A DNA stretch of 64,000 nucleotides from Fratercula arctica (Eukaryota; Chordata; Aves; Charadriiformes; Alcidae). The notes beneath the pieces are model-generated. The model was given only the letters and a program-made list of their open reading frames with translations. It ran no database searches and had not been told where the DNA came from. Of this stretch, positions 10,464 to 24,086 are shown piece by piece (positions within the stretch are counted from its first letter, which is position 1; each line of letters begins with the position of its first letter). The position numbers were made by a program, and so were the translations under genes. Location: the NCBI GenBank assembly GCA_947846985.1, contig CANTUZ010000005.1, positions 55,057,889 to 55,121,888 on the forward strand, read 5' to 3'.

Positions 10464-13120
10464 AAAGATTATTCAGATCTTCCTACATGTGGCTCACTCA
10501 AGAGAAAGCACAGAAAATGCCTCCCCCCACTCCTCCTTCTTTAGGAGAGAGAGTGATTTCTTTTGCAGAGGGGAAACAGCTTATTAAACCAAAAGTCTTT
10601 CTTATAATGAGTAAGAAGCATGGAAATTCTAGAATAAGGCAGAAAGATCTCTGTCCCATCCTTGGCACAGGAATGAACAAGCCATGCTCCACTGAGGGCC
10701 ACACCTAATGCACGTAGGATAGTGTGTTTTGCCTTCCCCCCCCACTTTAAAAGTGTGCTGTGTGGAAATTACATATTCTGCATGTGCTGCTACTGTATGG
10801 CTACTTTCTATATCAGTAACCCATTCCAGATGCTAATGCAGGTGTCATGGTACAGCACGCGACTGAAGAGGCAACTGTGCATGCTCCTGGGATCAGCCCG
10901 GTCACGAGGGTGCCGAAGTGCTCTTCAGGATTGATTAGTTTCCCGAGTTCAGCCCTTGCAAGCAACAATACAAAAGTTCTTTTAAACTTTTTTCCTTTTT
11001 CAAAGAAACAAGGGCAGAACTGTGACCTGCGCCAGGGGAAGCAGCTGGTGGGGAGTGCTTGATGAACCTTTAAAACAGCCCAATTTCCAGGGCAGGAGTG
11101 CTGCTTCTCACCCTGGATGACCAGACGCGGTGTGAAGTTGTGGTATCGCTGCATAAGGCCTGTGTCAAGCTTTCTAGCATCTCTGATACAGCTATGAAAA
11201 TACGTGGCTTGGAAAAAAACACTCTGTGCGTCTTGGTGGCACATCTTTAAGGTGCAAAAAGCTCCAGCTTTCATGCAAGTCTCTCATTGTAGGCCCTAGC
11301 TGGGGTTCTTCGTACGTACAGGGATGCAGGGATGGAAGTTCCTCGTGTGCCACTTCAAAACAAAAAACCAAAACAGTATTTCTCGCTTTTTCCTTCCAAA
11401 AATTTGGAAAAGTTAAAGGAGTGCAAAAGCTGAATTCTAAGGTCTAAAGGAAAAAAATCACTGGGCTTCCCTGTACCAGCAGGCTGCTGGAAGGCTGTAT
11501 GTGCCCTTGGTCCAAAACAGGCCTTTTGCTTTGGGATGTGTCCCAGGCAAAGGTTTGCTTTCTCCCAAATTCTTAGGTGGTGGTGAAATAATTTTTGCAT
11601 GTCAATTAAATATGTGGAAGATTTTCTCTGGAGAGGAAAAAAAAAGGCATTTTTTTTTCCCTTTAACCATATTTTCTTTTAACCACATTCTCAAAAAAAA
11701 GCAAATATAAGGCTTTAGCTAGGTTTAAAATAGGAAGCATATCAAAAGGATGTGGAAAAGTCAAGTCCTGATGTCTCTGCGAAGGCGAACTTGCAGCCTC
11801 CCAGGTCTCTCCTCCCCTAACGATCTCTGTAGTTAATTGTGCCACCGGCCTTCCTCACCATGGCTAGATTTTTTTTCCTGCTTTGGTAGAAAAACTTCAG
11901 GAATAACATGGTTTATTTTGATTCACAGATTAAACACTGCCCAGCTTTGTAGAGAGCAGTTATTATCTCTTTAGATTTCCTCTTATCCTTACGGTCATCT
12001 GTCAGTCTTTAAGTCCTCTGATTTCTTATTCATAATAGAGATCCTGGCCTGAGCAAATAATCATTTGTAAGATCGAGAATCTCTGTGTTTTAAAAAAATA
12101 TGGCTGGTAATTTGCAGGCATACAGTAACATTGTAGTTGCACATAAAGTTAAAATCATGCTGAACTTGGAACTATCCCCAGTTTACCGACAGGGAAGTAC
12201 AGGGAATATTATTACGGGCAACCTCTTCAAATTGGCTGAACAATTTAGCGATTTTTTTTTTAACTGCCAAAATTATACAGATCTCAGGCAAAATTTCTGT
12301 GCATTGCACAGTTTTGTTATTTCCAACTGAATCTGTGCATGCTCTGACTTCAAAAATACAAGGCCCTCAGTGCAAGACACAAAAATCAAGACGACTCTCA
12401 AATGGTTTGACCCACGGCTCTTCCTCCCAATCTTGCCCACATGAGCTCCTACCTTCTTTGGAAGATTACTGTTATGCCTACTTCCTATTTTTTTTTTTTT
12501 TCCCTTCAATATTTTTGCTTTCTCTCACACATAGGAGGAGAGAATAAGAGAAATAAATGTCAAGAATTATCTCATTTTAATATGTGGGATTTCTGTGATC
12601 TGAGCCTGCTGCCAGCCTACCATTCAGCACAGCCAAGTTCCTGTGTTTTATCACTCACTTTATCAACAAGGCCTTTGCTAATTCTTCACCGTCTACAAAC
12701 ACAGTCCTTATTATTATTTTCCCTACTCCAATGCAGTCCAATAGTTCAGTTCTAGCATGAAAAAGCGCTGCTTTGGCATTAGGTTTCAAAGTTTCAGCAT
12801 CTTGTTGTCCTTTGCCATTCTCGGCTTGCATTAACTCATTCTGCTGCCTTTTGACTCACCTTATTTTCCTTTTATGAATTTTACTCCACTGACAAAGTTC
12901 CCATCTTATCTTTTGTGCCTTTTACCCCGGTGTGGAAGAAAGGATGGATCTTCTATATGAACGTTTCCAGTGCCGGGCCATCTTCCTCTGGTAATGGAAT
13001 TGCCCCTTGCTGTGACTGAACAAGGGAATTATTTTCCACCCTCCTCCCTATTACAAAGTCACTTCTGGCTCTTAATTCCACCTTCCTCTGCTTCTGTTGT
13101 GGATTTATCTTTCTTATGGG

Positions 13121-13228
13121 CTAATAATAATAATACTTACCTGCCTCTCAGGGGTGTTGTGAAGATTAATTAGTTAATGAGCTCCAAAGATGAAAAGTGC
13201 TGCATCATTGCTAAATATTATTGTTGTC
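13121..13228 (+). repeat. MIR-like ancient amniote SINE, 3' half
   Basis: In the plus orientation the order is taataataatacttacctg, then ctcaggggtgttgtgaagatt near 13147-13167, then ttaatgagctccaaagatg, then aaaagtgctgcat, and finally an ATTATTGTTG end. This is the 3' half of MIR-type SINEs (ACCTCACAGGGTTGTTGTGAGGATTAA, then a GCGCTNTATAA-like block, then a TATTATTATT tail). The subfamily is unassigned. Confidence 0.7.
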
Positions 13229-16200
13229 CTTATCCTGTATAGATTGAACCCATCAATATCAGTATTTCAATTATAAATCTCACCCTACCATTTTTCAATT
13301 AGGCCCACTAGATCACGTTATCCATCACTCACTCTACCTTCTCGTTCCTCTGGCTTATTTCTACCTTTCTGCTTTTGAGAACAGACACATAATGACCATA
13401 TGTTCCTGTAAATAAAGGACTCACCTTTGCTTTCAGAATTCTCCCATCTTTTTTTAATATTAAAAATTAGACTCCGCAGCAGACTCTGAGCAAGATGATA
13501 GTTCCTGCTCCTTTAGCTGAAGGAAAATCTCCTTTAAAGTCTGTTGCATTACCTACTGAAAACAGTAGCCCCAGCAGAAGGTCTGTGAGAAGTCCCATAA
13601 CCAACTGGTCTCCAATACCTGTATTCTGTTGGATTAGCATCATGAGCTATTTTTTTTTGCCTTCTTTTGGCAGTTATCTTTGACTCTCTGAAATCTTCTT
13701 TTGCTCCTATGGATTGCAGCGGATCGGCTGAGTGAAACAAGAAGTAGGAATTCACCTAGAAACTTTTCTTGCAGCGCTGCTATCATGGAAGTTAGGAAGT
13801 ACTGTGCCTCATTATTTCCTTCAAGGGCATTGGAGATGTGCCTGGCTGTACTCTTTGAGCTGAGTCACCCGCCAGCACCCCTGCTTTTTTTCTTGTTTTT
13901 CTTTTCCCCTTTTACCCATGGTTCATATTCTGCCTTTGGATGCTGATCAGTCTCGTATTCTCTAAAACACGCTGAAAAGATATCTTGGGAATATAGAATT
14001 TGCCTGTGACTCTGTGTCACCTAGTCCATCTCTTCATCTGCTCCTGTCTCTATTTAATCCACACTATCCTGTTTCAGAAAACATGATGACGGTTGCATAA
14101 AAAATGATCCCCAACCTTAACTCCTACAAGTTCCCTCACTACAGACAGCAGAACGCCTAAAGCAAGGGTTTACAGCCGCTGTGCTGTAAACGTGGCAGGG
14201 AGGCCAGGGGTGCTCTGGTTTGGGCACAGGGCTTCCCTTTGCTGTGGCGCCTGGTTTCTGGGGCAGCAGGCAAGGATTGCTTGGGAGAAACTCCAAGATT
14301 TTAATTTCTGCGTTGAGGCAAATCTGCAGCTCTCTTGAAATCTGCAAAAGCGAAATCATTCCCACCACCCTGAATGCACATGTGGGAGGGGACACCAATT
14401 CGGAGCGGTCAGAGGCAAACTGCCTATTTACATCCCAGGCAAGTGCCCTCAGCCCAGGACTTGAGTCAGTCTTGGCCACCCTCTCTCACGCTCTCAGAGC
14501 TGTTCCGCTTTGTACAAATAATTTAAATAGTCATTGGGTTTGAGAGAAGGAGGTGTCTACAACACTGCTTGCAGTAAGGGAAGAACATGATCAGCCCAAA
14601 CTGCTTGCAAAAAGAGCTTCAAAACTCAACAAATCCTGTCAGAGATCTTAACTCTTCTTGTCTTGTGTCTAGAGCTTGGGAAGCATAATCTTTCTTCGGA
14701 AAGGAGTTGTCAGATCAAGCAGAAATAACGCTGTCTGAGCTTAAACAACAACCATATTTGATATTTTCTGCTGATTGAGCTGTCCGGTTGACTGGAAAGG
14801 GCTGACAGCAGAGAGAGCCCTGGTCTGAGCAGAGCAGCTCCCAGGCCAGCTGGCGAGGGAATGGGTCTGCGCCAGGTAATTATTGCCTGGTGCAGAGGTC
14901 GAAAGCCTCAGAGAGGCTGATGTACTAATGAAACACAAATGGGACATCTGTGTTCAGGAGTTCAGCAAAGCACAGAAAACAGAGCCTTGCCAGGAATGTA
15001 TGTATGACTGAAAGCAAACTCGCTTTCTTGAGCTAAGGGAAAACCACTGAAGAGTAAAGGCACAAGAAAGCCTTTTGCAGTGGACTTCTTCCTGTTTGCG
15101 TGACAACTTAAAGGTTTCCAGCGATTGCTTTAGACACTACACCACCACAGAGGGGAAATGGGTGCATCTGAACAGCACGATGCAAGGTCACGTGTGGCTA
15201 CTAAGGAGGGAGGAGAGAGGAAGTAAAAGAAAATTCAAGGCAAACGAGGTTACTGGGAGTCTTTACTGACATGAAAAAACAGTATGGTACCGAGTGGGTG
15301 GTTTGTTACTTCTAAATGTCTGTAGTTACAGACACAAATTTTAGTATATTAATTTAGGGTCTGATTTTTTGTGCCTTGCATAGCCATGTTATTAAAGCCA
15401 AGCTTCAAAAGTTTCTCTGTTTAACACAGGGACAAAGTGGATGTTTTAGATATACGCATATATATATTTGTAGAAGTATAAGAGAGCACTTTCTGCAAAA
15501 TAACTACCAGAAGGCTCAGGGCACTGACATCACTGAAATAACATTGTCATAGTCACGTGTAAGTGGAGACTTAGGGCACATACCAGGTAAAAAGATTTTG
15601 AGTTAAATAGGTATGTCACTAACAGCCTCTCAGACTGGCCAGGACTGATTTGAGCAGTTCCTTAGGCTCTCCCTATCAACTTAACTTTGCTGGTGTTACG
15701 GGATGTTCGTTACCCATTCTGGAGGTGGAGGATAGTTCAGTGAAGGGGGTGAGGCTGTGAGGCAGGGAGCTGAAATTCACCTTTTTGACCAGGAAAAAAA
15801 GTTCAGTTGTGATATCCTTCAAGTCTCGTCAAGCTTCGCCAAAGCGGGGTGGGAGGGAGGTGTGCTGAGATCTGTGCAGACACATCCGTGTCCTTGGTGC
15901 AGCCGCAGGCATGAGGGTACCTGTCCTGCTGCTCCCAGAGGTGTGCGGGCGGGTGGGAAGCACCAGGGCTCAGGGCAGGTCTGTGTTGGCCACTGTGAAA
16001 CTTGAGAGACAAAAGGCCCTACGTGCTGCTGGGTCTCACTGGGAGATGGGCTTTAAGGCAAAGGAACCAGCTGGGCTTCAAGCACTGGTCCCTGTGTGAG
16101 CAGCTGGTCAGTAGGGAGGGAAAGCCAGGCTGATCCTTGCCCTTTCCCAGCTTCATTCTCTTCCGCTAAGTTAGCAGTGAAGAAGGAAAAAAAATTAACT

Positions 16201-19200
16201 CAGCTGGAGCTGCTATACCCAGATCTCTCCTAGCCACAGAGAACCTTGCCGTGCCTCCTTACACAAAGTTATCACGGTGCCCTCAGAGCAGCAGGACTTG
16301 GAGTTAGATGTCCTTTTCTGCAGTGGACGTGATGTTTGGAGGAGGTCTAGTGTGCCCTCATGTTGTCCCCGTGAAGGTGAGTACAGCATTTCTCTAATAT
16401 TTCATTGGGGTGTCAGTGCATGACTGGGTGTGAGCCGACATCTCATGCAAGCTGAATCTAGGACCTTCTGGCTTGGAGGCGAGAGTGTGAATGCTGGCAC
16501 AGAGGTCCTGACTATGAAATGTCATGAATAAACTTTGCTCAAAAGCGGTCTCTAAAAATAAATAACAGCAAGAGTAGCATAGGGGTTTCTTTTACACCTT
16601 CCGGGTTGCTGGCTCTGAACATGTTCATTTTGCCCATAAGCTATTTGATGACTCATTTTAGAATTAATGCTTCCGCATATGAAGAATGTATGCATATTTC
16701 CTCCATGATGTAAAGGTTATAATCGACAACAGCAGGGTAGAGCTTTTGTAGCACAGGAAATCTGAGTTGGAATTGGCTGGTGCCGTGACACTGCCTCAGG
16801 CTGTGACCTGGTCACATCCCTGTAGCCCGGCAGAAGGAGGCTCTCAGGGAAAAGAATGATGGTGTTGGTGTTTCTTGCCATCCAGAAGCTGCTAATTCTC
16901 CCCCATCACAGAAAGGACTCTGTGACTGGCTTCTGTGTGAGGCACAGACGGTGTCTTTAGCACTGACATCTTACGGTATTACTTGTAAGAACATGTGCAT
17001 TTGCTGTGTCCTCCTACTAGCCACCACCGTGGGTAACTATGTTCAGCATATCTAAAGCTTTCTTCTGTTTTTCTAAGTGTATGTAATATTCCTTGTCTTC
17101 TGCGGTATGTTGCTATATCATGTTCATTTGCCTTGTTTGAATGTTACAGATCTTCAATGGCACTAACAACTTCATTTCAGTGATGGGTGAATCACATGTA
17201 TTTAAAATTAAACATCAGCTTACTGAACATGGTTTGGGATCCTTGGCTAAAGTGCTATTTTTATGTTATCTGTTATTGAAAAAAAACAAACCCACCAACC
17301 TACACTTGGACAATGTAACGGGGCAAGTAACGCAATGCTGTGTTCTGCCACGGCTTTTAGACCCTGCTTGGATTCCTTTCCCATGATTCTCATATTACTA
17401 GTTGTTGTCATTCAACACTTTAGAAGACGATCACTTAAACCTAGTGATGTACTTTGATCAGCTGTCCTAGCCTGGTTCTTGCACACTGTGGATGCTGACC
17501 GCTGTAGCAAGCTTTTGGTTACTGCCTTTATGTCGATTTGCACATAGGTATGACTTGTCTGGAGAGGGAGCTTGATAGCGATGAGCCATTGGCTACTGGA
17601 TCAACTGGGACCTGATGGAAATGAATACTGGATTAGTTTCTAAATCTGAGAAAAAAGCATTTGGGGAGGTGAAAGTGAGCTAATTTTTATTGATGAGAAG
17701 CAGCTTTTTTGTTGCTTCTGGCTCTAGAGTAAACTTGAAGGATTAAATATATAAAATATAGTTTGCTATTGCTGTGATTTAATCTTAACCCAGTTGTTTG
17801 AACTACCTGTGTGGATAAGAAGCAATTTCTTTTTAGACCTGTCCTTGTCTTGGCGAAGTGTGCCTGCCCTTTGTGGTAGTAGGAAAGAGAAGTCTAGGTT
17901 GGGGAGCTCGGAGTGATAAAGCCCGAGGTGAGAAGGAGAGCCAGGAGTGCAGCATTGTGGAGCGGAGCTCTGGAAACAGCCATCAGCGGAAATAAAATCA
18001 AACCGAATTACCTTAAGACAAATTCCTCCAGAAAAGCATGTAATACTCAGTGTTGCTGAGAAAGAAGGCCACATGGTCTTTTGTTTCACTACTTTATTAA
18101 CGGAATGAAAGGTGGGAAGATGAAAATGAGCTGGGTTCAACTTCCTTACCATTATCTAGAAGTGCCATCCTGTAGCACGAGGAATGATACTAGATAATTT
18201 TGTTTGTTCAGCTACTGTTCTTCCTGTCCTGCCTTCTCACTGAGGAAGCTGGCTTCTGGTTATCCAACTTTAACCCAAATTCCAGGCACAACCAGGGCAG
18301 TCTGTGGGGACACACGTACAAACAGCTACTGCCTAGATATTAATTCCTCCCTGTTAAGATTTGTGGGGCTCTGTGTACACAAGCAAAAGGAGAGCAAATT
18401 GTGCTCTGTAGTGAGAGACTGTGCTGGTCATTTGGCCAAGACAGAGACTGGTTGGACGCAGCCAGGTGAATCAGTGACACTGGAAGTATGGGGTCAGCCC
18501 CAGGAAAGAGCTACAGCAAACAGATGTATGGACCTGGGATGCGCACTGCAGCCCTGGGAAAGGTGGTTGCAGCTAGCACACAGGGGTAATAGGAGACCTG
18601 CTGCTGCGGAGATTGCTTGTGTTTTTTTCACACTGCTCCTGGCCATTAGAAATGTGGGAATTTAAAATCTGCTACTAACTGAGCATTGAGGAGCATATTT
18701 GCCCTCTTAGCCAAGGTTTATGCTGCTAACTGTTCTCTCAGCGAAGTCTAAAGCTGGTGTATAGGCCAGCAGGTAGAAGCTAAAATAGTCATTTTACCTG
18801 CACTATCTGTTGCCCTTCCCTCTGTGTACTATATCTAGAGTCATAATTTTCTTACGTTTTCTTTCTAACGCTCTCTTTTTCTTATACCTGAAGAGAAAAC
18901 GAAACATCCCAGCCAGCCCTCAGGAGCCAGAATTATCTTAATTCAGTTAATCCAGATCTCAGTCCAAATGCTTTTGAATTATTTTTCAGAAGAAATGGTT
19001 AGCCTGAAAAATCTGGAGTACTGCACTGTATCTCCAGCCGGGTGGCTTTGTTTAATCTACTCAGTGACTCTACAACACACAAATTATCTCATTTAATATG
19101 AGGGAATGTAGATGAAGCTGGAATCATTTGTCCTAACAGCTTTGGGGAAGATTATCAAAAGGAGCTAGAGCTGGAGCCTAGAGAGAAGAGGGGGAAAATC

Positions 19201-20652
19201 TGTCCAAGTTCTCCAGACTGTAACTGTCAGTGGAGATTACTGACAATGGTAACCAGATAGGAGGTTTCCCTTTAGAAAAAAAGGGTCGAGAAGTGGTGTC
19301 CCTTCTTTGGACCATTCCGCTAAGTACAGTTCTTGCTGTGCCAGAAAAATGAAGATGTGTTAAAGATGAAAATCTATTGCCTGGCAAGAAAAAAATGCCC
19401 ATAATGACACTAGAAAAAGGCAGTTTGGAGGTGTGAGAGGTCAGCTTGTAGGAGGAGGTGACTTTCCACAGACTTTCAGACAGTAGTTGTACCACTGGGT
19501 GAGAAGGATTTGGTCTAAGCTTGTCCTGTCCTCACTGACCAACTGTTTAGTGTCCCTCTGTGCAGTACCACAGAAAATCCCAATCTGCATTCCTGAGAAA
19601 GGGACAACAGCTGAGTTTTGGAAGCCGCCAAAATCCACTGTTGCTCATGACCTTGGACCATTCTCAAAATGGCTTCTGGCTTGGACTCACAGGCAGTTTG
19701 TCAAAGGCTTTCCTTTGTTTTCACTGTAATATGCGGAGGCTCCATCCACACCTCAGAGGGCAACATGTGGGGGACAACCTTCTTTTAAGGTCAGCTGTAA
19801 ATTTTCAGAATGGCCTTCCAGTGGATCCCTTCATCCATTATCTCCACATGTCTATCAGAGAAGTAATTGCCCAGCTGTCTCTGCAAAGAGGCAGATCCTT
19901 GCTGGCAGGAGGTGCTCGCCCTACTCTGGTGACCATTTAGCTTCCCGATGTTTGCTTCTCAGAGCTGCTCCAGTCCCTCCACCACCTGCTCGCTCTACAA
20001 TCCGCCCGGTGTCTGTGGAGCATGGCCCGAGCAGCACCAAATTAAACAACTGTATTTCATCATCGTTGAGGGTACATGGGTGCTTCTGCCTCCCATCCTT
20101 GCCTGTGGGAGCGTGGTCCCCACTCTTAGGGCAGCCAGCGCTTGGGGAGGGACTGGGATGTCCTCCTTGGTGGTGTGGAGCATTGCAGGCCCTACACCCC
20201 TGCTGTCCCACTGGGCAGTAGGACTGGTCAAGGTTGACACCCACGTCAGCCTTGCCAGCTGAGAAACACCTTGATGTCCCTCTGGGTGGCCACGCATGGC
20301 TGGGAATGACTTCTGTTGAAAGCGATGAGTGAGGAAGGACTGGGAGTTGTGGTAATAAGTGACGGACTGGAGAAAGGCCATTTTGGTATCTGAAGCGTCT
20401 TTCCTCCATTGGTGCCATCTTTCTTCCCTTCACCCTTTCTCCATGGGGCTGCCCAGGTCACCAAGCATGCAGGGCATGACAGAAAAGAAAAGGGAGAAAC
20501 CCCTAGCCTGGGGGAGTGGCAGAGCAGCTCCCTCCCGCAGCTAATGCCACCCAGGCCATGTCCCTGTGACTCTCCTATCTGAGCTCTTCAGGGATTAGGC
20601 TGCTCTCCCACCAGGCTCACCTCAGTGCTCGCGATGCACAGCCACAGCACTA
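13229..20652. other. Unique non-coding DNA
   Basis: No gene is supported. Frames at plus 18204-18665 (153 codons) and minus 19921-20433 (170 codons) are the longest, and neither resembles a known family. The part from 19,920 to 20,560 is GC-richer than its surroundings, which explains its overlapping open frames. A weak MIR-like stretch near 16,756 is listed separately. Otherwise I see nothing I can name. Confidence 0.6.
16756..16822 (+). repeat. Possible MIR-like 5' fragment
   Basis: The order gaaatctgagttggaatt, ggctggtgccgtgacactg, then ctgtgacctggtcacatccc echoes the MIR body (CTGGGTTCGAAT, GGCTCTGCCACTGAC, CTGTGTGACCTTGGGCAAGTC). Several bases are lost and the match could be chance. Confidence 0.3.
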
Positions 20653-20787
20653 CCTTGGAAGTTTTCAAGATTCAGTTGGAGAAAGCCCTGAGCAACCTGG
20701 TCTGGGCTCAAGGCTGACCTTGCTTTGAGTATGGGCTTGGTCTAGAGCCCTCCTGAGGTCCCTGCCAGCCTGAATTATCCTCTGATC
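20653..20787 (+). mobile_element. CR1 LINE 3' tail (severely 5'-truncated)
   Basis: This matches the last part of an avian CR1 LINE in the plus orientation. It has ttggaagttttcaagattca (end of the ORF2 region), gaaagccctgagcaacctgg, ctgaccttgctttgagtatg, then tagagccctcctgaggtccc and the end cctgaattatcctctgat, a decayed version of the terminal octamer repeats. Only about 135 bases remain, the usual outcome of incomplete target-primed reverse transcription. No coding capacity is left. Confidence 0.85.
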
Positions 20788-22232
20788 CAAAGGCATCGGA
20801 CAAAATGGTGAGTCACTGCTTTCCTTGGCTGGAGATGATGGTGGTGGCACCTGGCAGGGCCTCAGTGCATTTCCTTGGTGGCACGTTGGAAGCACCTTGC
20901 TCTCCTGGCTGTGCTCTCGCCTTCCAGAGATTCAGGATGTGACTGAATCCAGGGCTTCCTAAAAAACAGGACCAGTGGAAGTAGCAGAGATGTTAACAAC
21001 CACAGGCCTGTTTCATAAATGCCTGTAGATTTAGGCATGATCAGATTATTCAAAGTGCTCCACTTGCCTTGTGTCATCAAGGGAAAGGTCTCATTTGTCA
21101 CTAAGATGGGAGGTGCTGAGCTCCTTTGAAACTGTGGCTGCAAATGGGGCTGTGGGAAGAGCAGGGCTCCCGGTGCTCTCAGAAACGTAAGCCTGAGTGC
21201 TGCGGAAAGAAACTCTGATGTGGCACTGGGTGCCAAGACCTCGAAAATGTGACTCAGAGCTGTACTTCAGCCTTGGCTCAGAGCTGTGAAAACAGGTATC
21301 AAAGGACACTGTCCTGTCTGAGCTGTCTTTCACAGGCTCATCAAGCTGGCATGAGTGATCGCTTAATACGGAGCACGAGGGAGAGGTGGGTGATACCACG
21401 TGAACGCAGCCAGGGGCCGGGGTGAGTGCCGACAGAGATGTCGAGAGCACTGAGGATAACGGAAGCGCTGCTTAAGCCCAGTTCTGTGCTCTGAGTAGAT
21501 AGGAATACACAGAAGAGGCAAAAAAAAATACATAAAATCATGTTCTAGTCTTGGAATAATTTCTATGCTTTCACTTAAAAGAAAAGTGGAAAAAACAGAC
21601 AAACAAACAAAAATCCCCAAATAGGCTTTTAATCTTCATAAGTGCAGATGATCTGTACATTCCACAAAAAAAGAGATGTAGAAAACACACACACACCTTT
21701 TAACTAGTGAGCAATTTAAAGACTAATAGGATTCATCCATAATTACATAGTTAAGTAAAATTTATGTATGAAGGAATTAACTGATTTCCCTGAGGGCAAT
21801 ATAAACCATAGAGACAGTGCTCTCATTTAAAAGTACCATCTCAATGTTAAAATACTTTGTCATTCTTCTGTAGCGATGGTTAGGTGCTGTGAGAGCCACA
21901 TGGAAGTTTATTTACTGATCCGCAGACAACTGATAACAGATCTCTGCTTTGTTTGGAATAGAAAACTTGAACAGCTTGTCTGCACCTCTCCACTCGGACA
22001 TTAAATCAACATGGCTCTATTAGTGGCCCTAGGATGCCAGCTGAGCCATCTCTAAGCCTGTCACCGTGATGTCTTCATCTGTAACCAGAGCAGACGTGAG
22101 CTCCTGGCAGCTTCGGGAGGTGACAACAAATCCAATTAGCTCCTCTCCATGGCGCCACAATACTACTGTGAAACGGCCTGACAGGGAGGGTGGCTGTAAT
22201 ACCCCGCACAGTGGGCCATATCTTTCGTATTT

Positions 22233-22260
22233 AAAAAAAAAATTAAAAAAAAAAAAAAAA
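22233..22260 (+). repeat. A10-TT-A16 tract
   Basis: Ten As, two Ts and sixteen As. Read on the minus strand this is a long pyrimidine run upstream of a possible splice acceptor at 22,194. Confidence 0.85.
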
Positions 22261-24061
22261 CTACCAACACTTAATTGCCGCAGTGACTTTCCAGGCGGCT
22301 GCTGGAACCTTGCGCACAATCTGGTCAGAAATGTGAGCTGTCCTGGAGGGCTGGATCGTGCGCAGCTTGGGGAGGGCTTTGCGAAAGGGTAAAATGCTCC
22401 AAGAGGATAACTCTGTGCCAGCACCATCACCCCCCTCCCTCACAAGGAAAATTCGGTCTGGAAATCATGCAAAAGCCAGCCCCTTCCTACTCCAGTCCCA
22501 TGTTGCGCAGAGATGGGGACTTTTGGTGCCCGGAGGTGGTATGTGCTCCGTACTGTCTCTCTCGGCTACAGTGTAAGCCAAAAGATGGAGGCAAACTCCC
22601 CACTCCAGGCTTTGTCTGCTGGAAGGAAAGTGGGGGGCTGTTCAGCGGATGTAGGATGTGGAAGCAGACAATCCCGTGAAACTCTTCGAGTGCGGGATGG
22701 GAGGGGTTGATAACACCGCTCAGAAGTTCAGGCTGGGCCGGCTGAACTTCAACAGTTGTATTTAAATTCCACTTCCTTCCTCCCAAAATAGTTAGCTAGT
22801 GCTAAGAAATATTTCACATGCTGTTGCTGATGTCCCGTGAGGCATAACGCCTTAAGTCATTTAATTCTTTTAGGCTCTGCCACTAATGTGATACTTTTGC
22901 ATTTTCTGACCGATACTTGTGTCCAACAGTGCAAGGTGAAGTAGGCTGGGGAAAAATAGGGACTGAATGTAGGATCCTCTTGAGTGAGAAACTAAATCTA
23001 GTTGCTTCTATTTTGTTCTCAGAGTCATAGAGGCCATCAGTGAAACCTGAGCATCCCTGCTGCTGAACCGTGGTGTACTTGAGATACAAGAATGCTTCCC
23101 AGTGTTTCTGTTCAGCTGTTCTCCAGCCCCCATTCATGCAGGTAAATTCTGTCTCTTCCAATGTTGGAGGCTATTAGGAATCATTGTAACCACAAGCTGC
23201 TCTTAGAGAAATCACCGAAGTTAGTAAAACTAGCTTGATTTGTCCACTTTCAGTGGAGTGAGCCTGGAGTTACATCAGGACAACTGTGTTACCCACAGCC
23301 TAGTGACTCTGGTCACTGGACTAAATCAGTCACCTCTACCAATATAAATTCTGCTTCCCAAGTTAGAGAGGATGTGTCTTTTTGCTCATCGTGAGTCTGT
23401 GTTAATGTGTAATGCTAGCAGAACTGGTTTACAGGTGACTGAACTTAGGGGAAGGAAGTGTCCAGCAAAGCAACAGTAAAATGGTTGCATTGCTGCATGT
23501 CTGCAAACTTGTTGGAATGGAGAATCTTCATTCCTCCAAGGAGAGTGTGTCTAAAACCCAGGCAGAAGACAGCATTCATCTGGAGCCTGGATCTGCCTTG
23601 TCTCTGCAGTTACTGGTGATGGGGGTTCAATGCAAAGAAAAACAACTCAAAAAACTGCAGAAATGGTGTTGGGAGGAAGCACAGTATCGCTGTTTCCAAC
23701 AACTGAAACGCATGGTTTTTAACTGGTTCCCCCCATGCTCAAGTTCCATGCTTTAAAAGTGCAGTGAGATCTGGGAACATTTCGGCACTAGTCATGATTT
23801 CTGAGGATGGATTTCTCCAGGGAGAGCATATTGCAGCAGCGTTTGCCTCCCAGAGCCAAGCACACGCTCCAGTCAATGGGTAGCAGTTGGCAGGCCACCT
23901 CTCCCTTGTCAAGAAGCCAGTTGTACTGTTGTCTCCTGCCACATCCCAGAGGAATACCTGTGGGCACTGGCAGCCATGCAGCTGACGAGAGACAGGGAAA
24001 AAGGTGTAACTGGGGTAAAACAAAGGATTTAATTTTTATTTTCTTTTTTTTTCTCTCTTTC

Positions 24062-24086
24062 TTTTTTTTTTTTTTTTTTTTTTTTT
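24062..24086 (+). repeat. T25 homopolymer
   Basis: Twenty-five uninterrupted Ts preceded by T/C-rich sequence from 24,041. A plus-strand open frame running into it codes for a phenylalanine tail and is an artefact. Confidence 0.85.

Larger units (their letters stand above)
9261..13120. other. Unique non-coding DNA with simple repeats
   Basis: No gene is supported. The longest frame (minus 10813-11274, 153 codons) has no recognisable domain, signal peptide or repeat. Plain T and C runs occur at 9892-9903, 10449-10463 and 12488-12501. Otherwise I see nothing I can name. Confidence 0.6.

Noticed and set aside
10813..11274. A 153-codon minus-strand frame
   Set aside because: It has no domain, signal peptide or family similarity, and a plus-strand frame overlaps it. 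It is most likely chance.
18204..18665. A 153-codon plus-strand frame
   Set aside because: No recognisable domain or splice context, and composition like the flanks.
19921..20433. A 170-codon minus-strand frame, the longest in the window
   Set aside because: It lies in GC-rich sequence with several other long frames on both strands, and nothing in it resembles a known protein.
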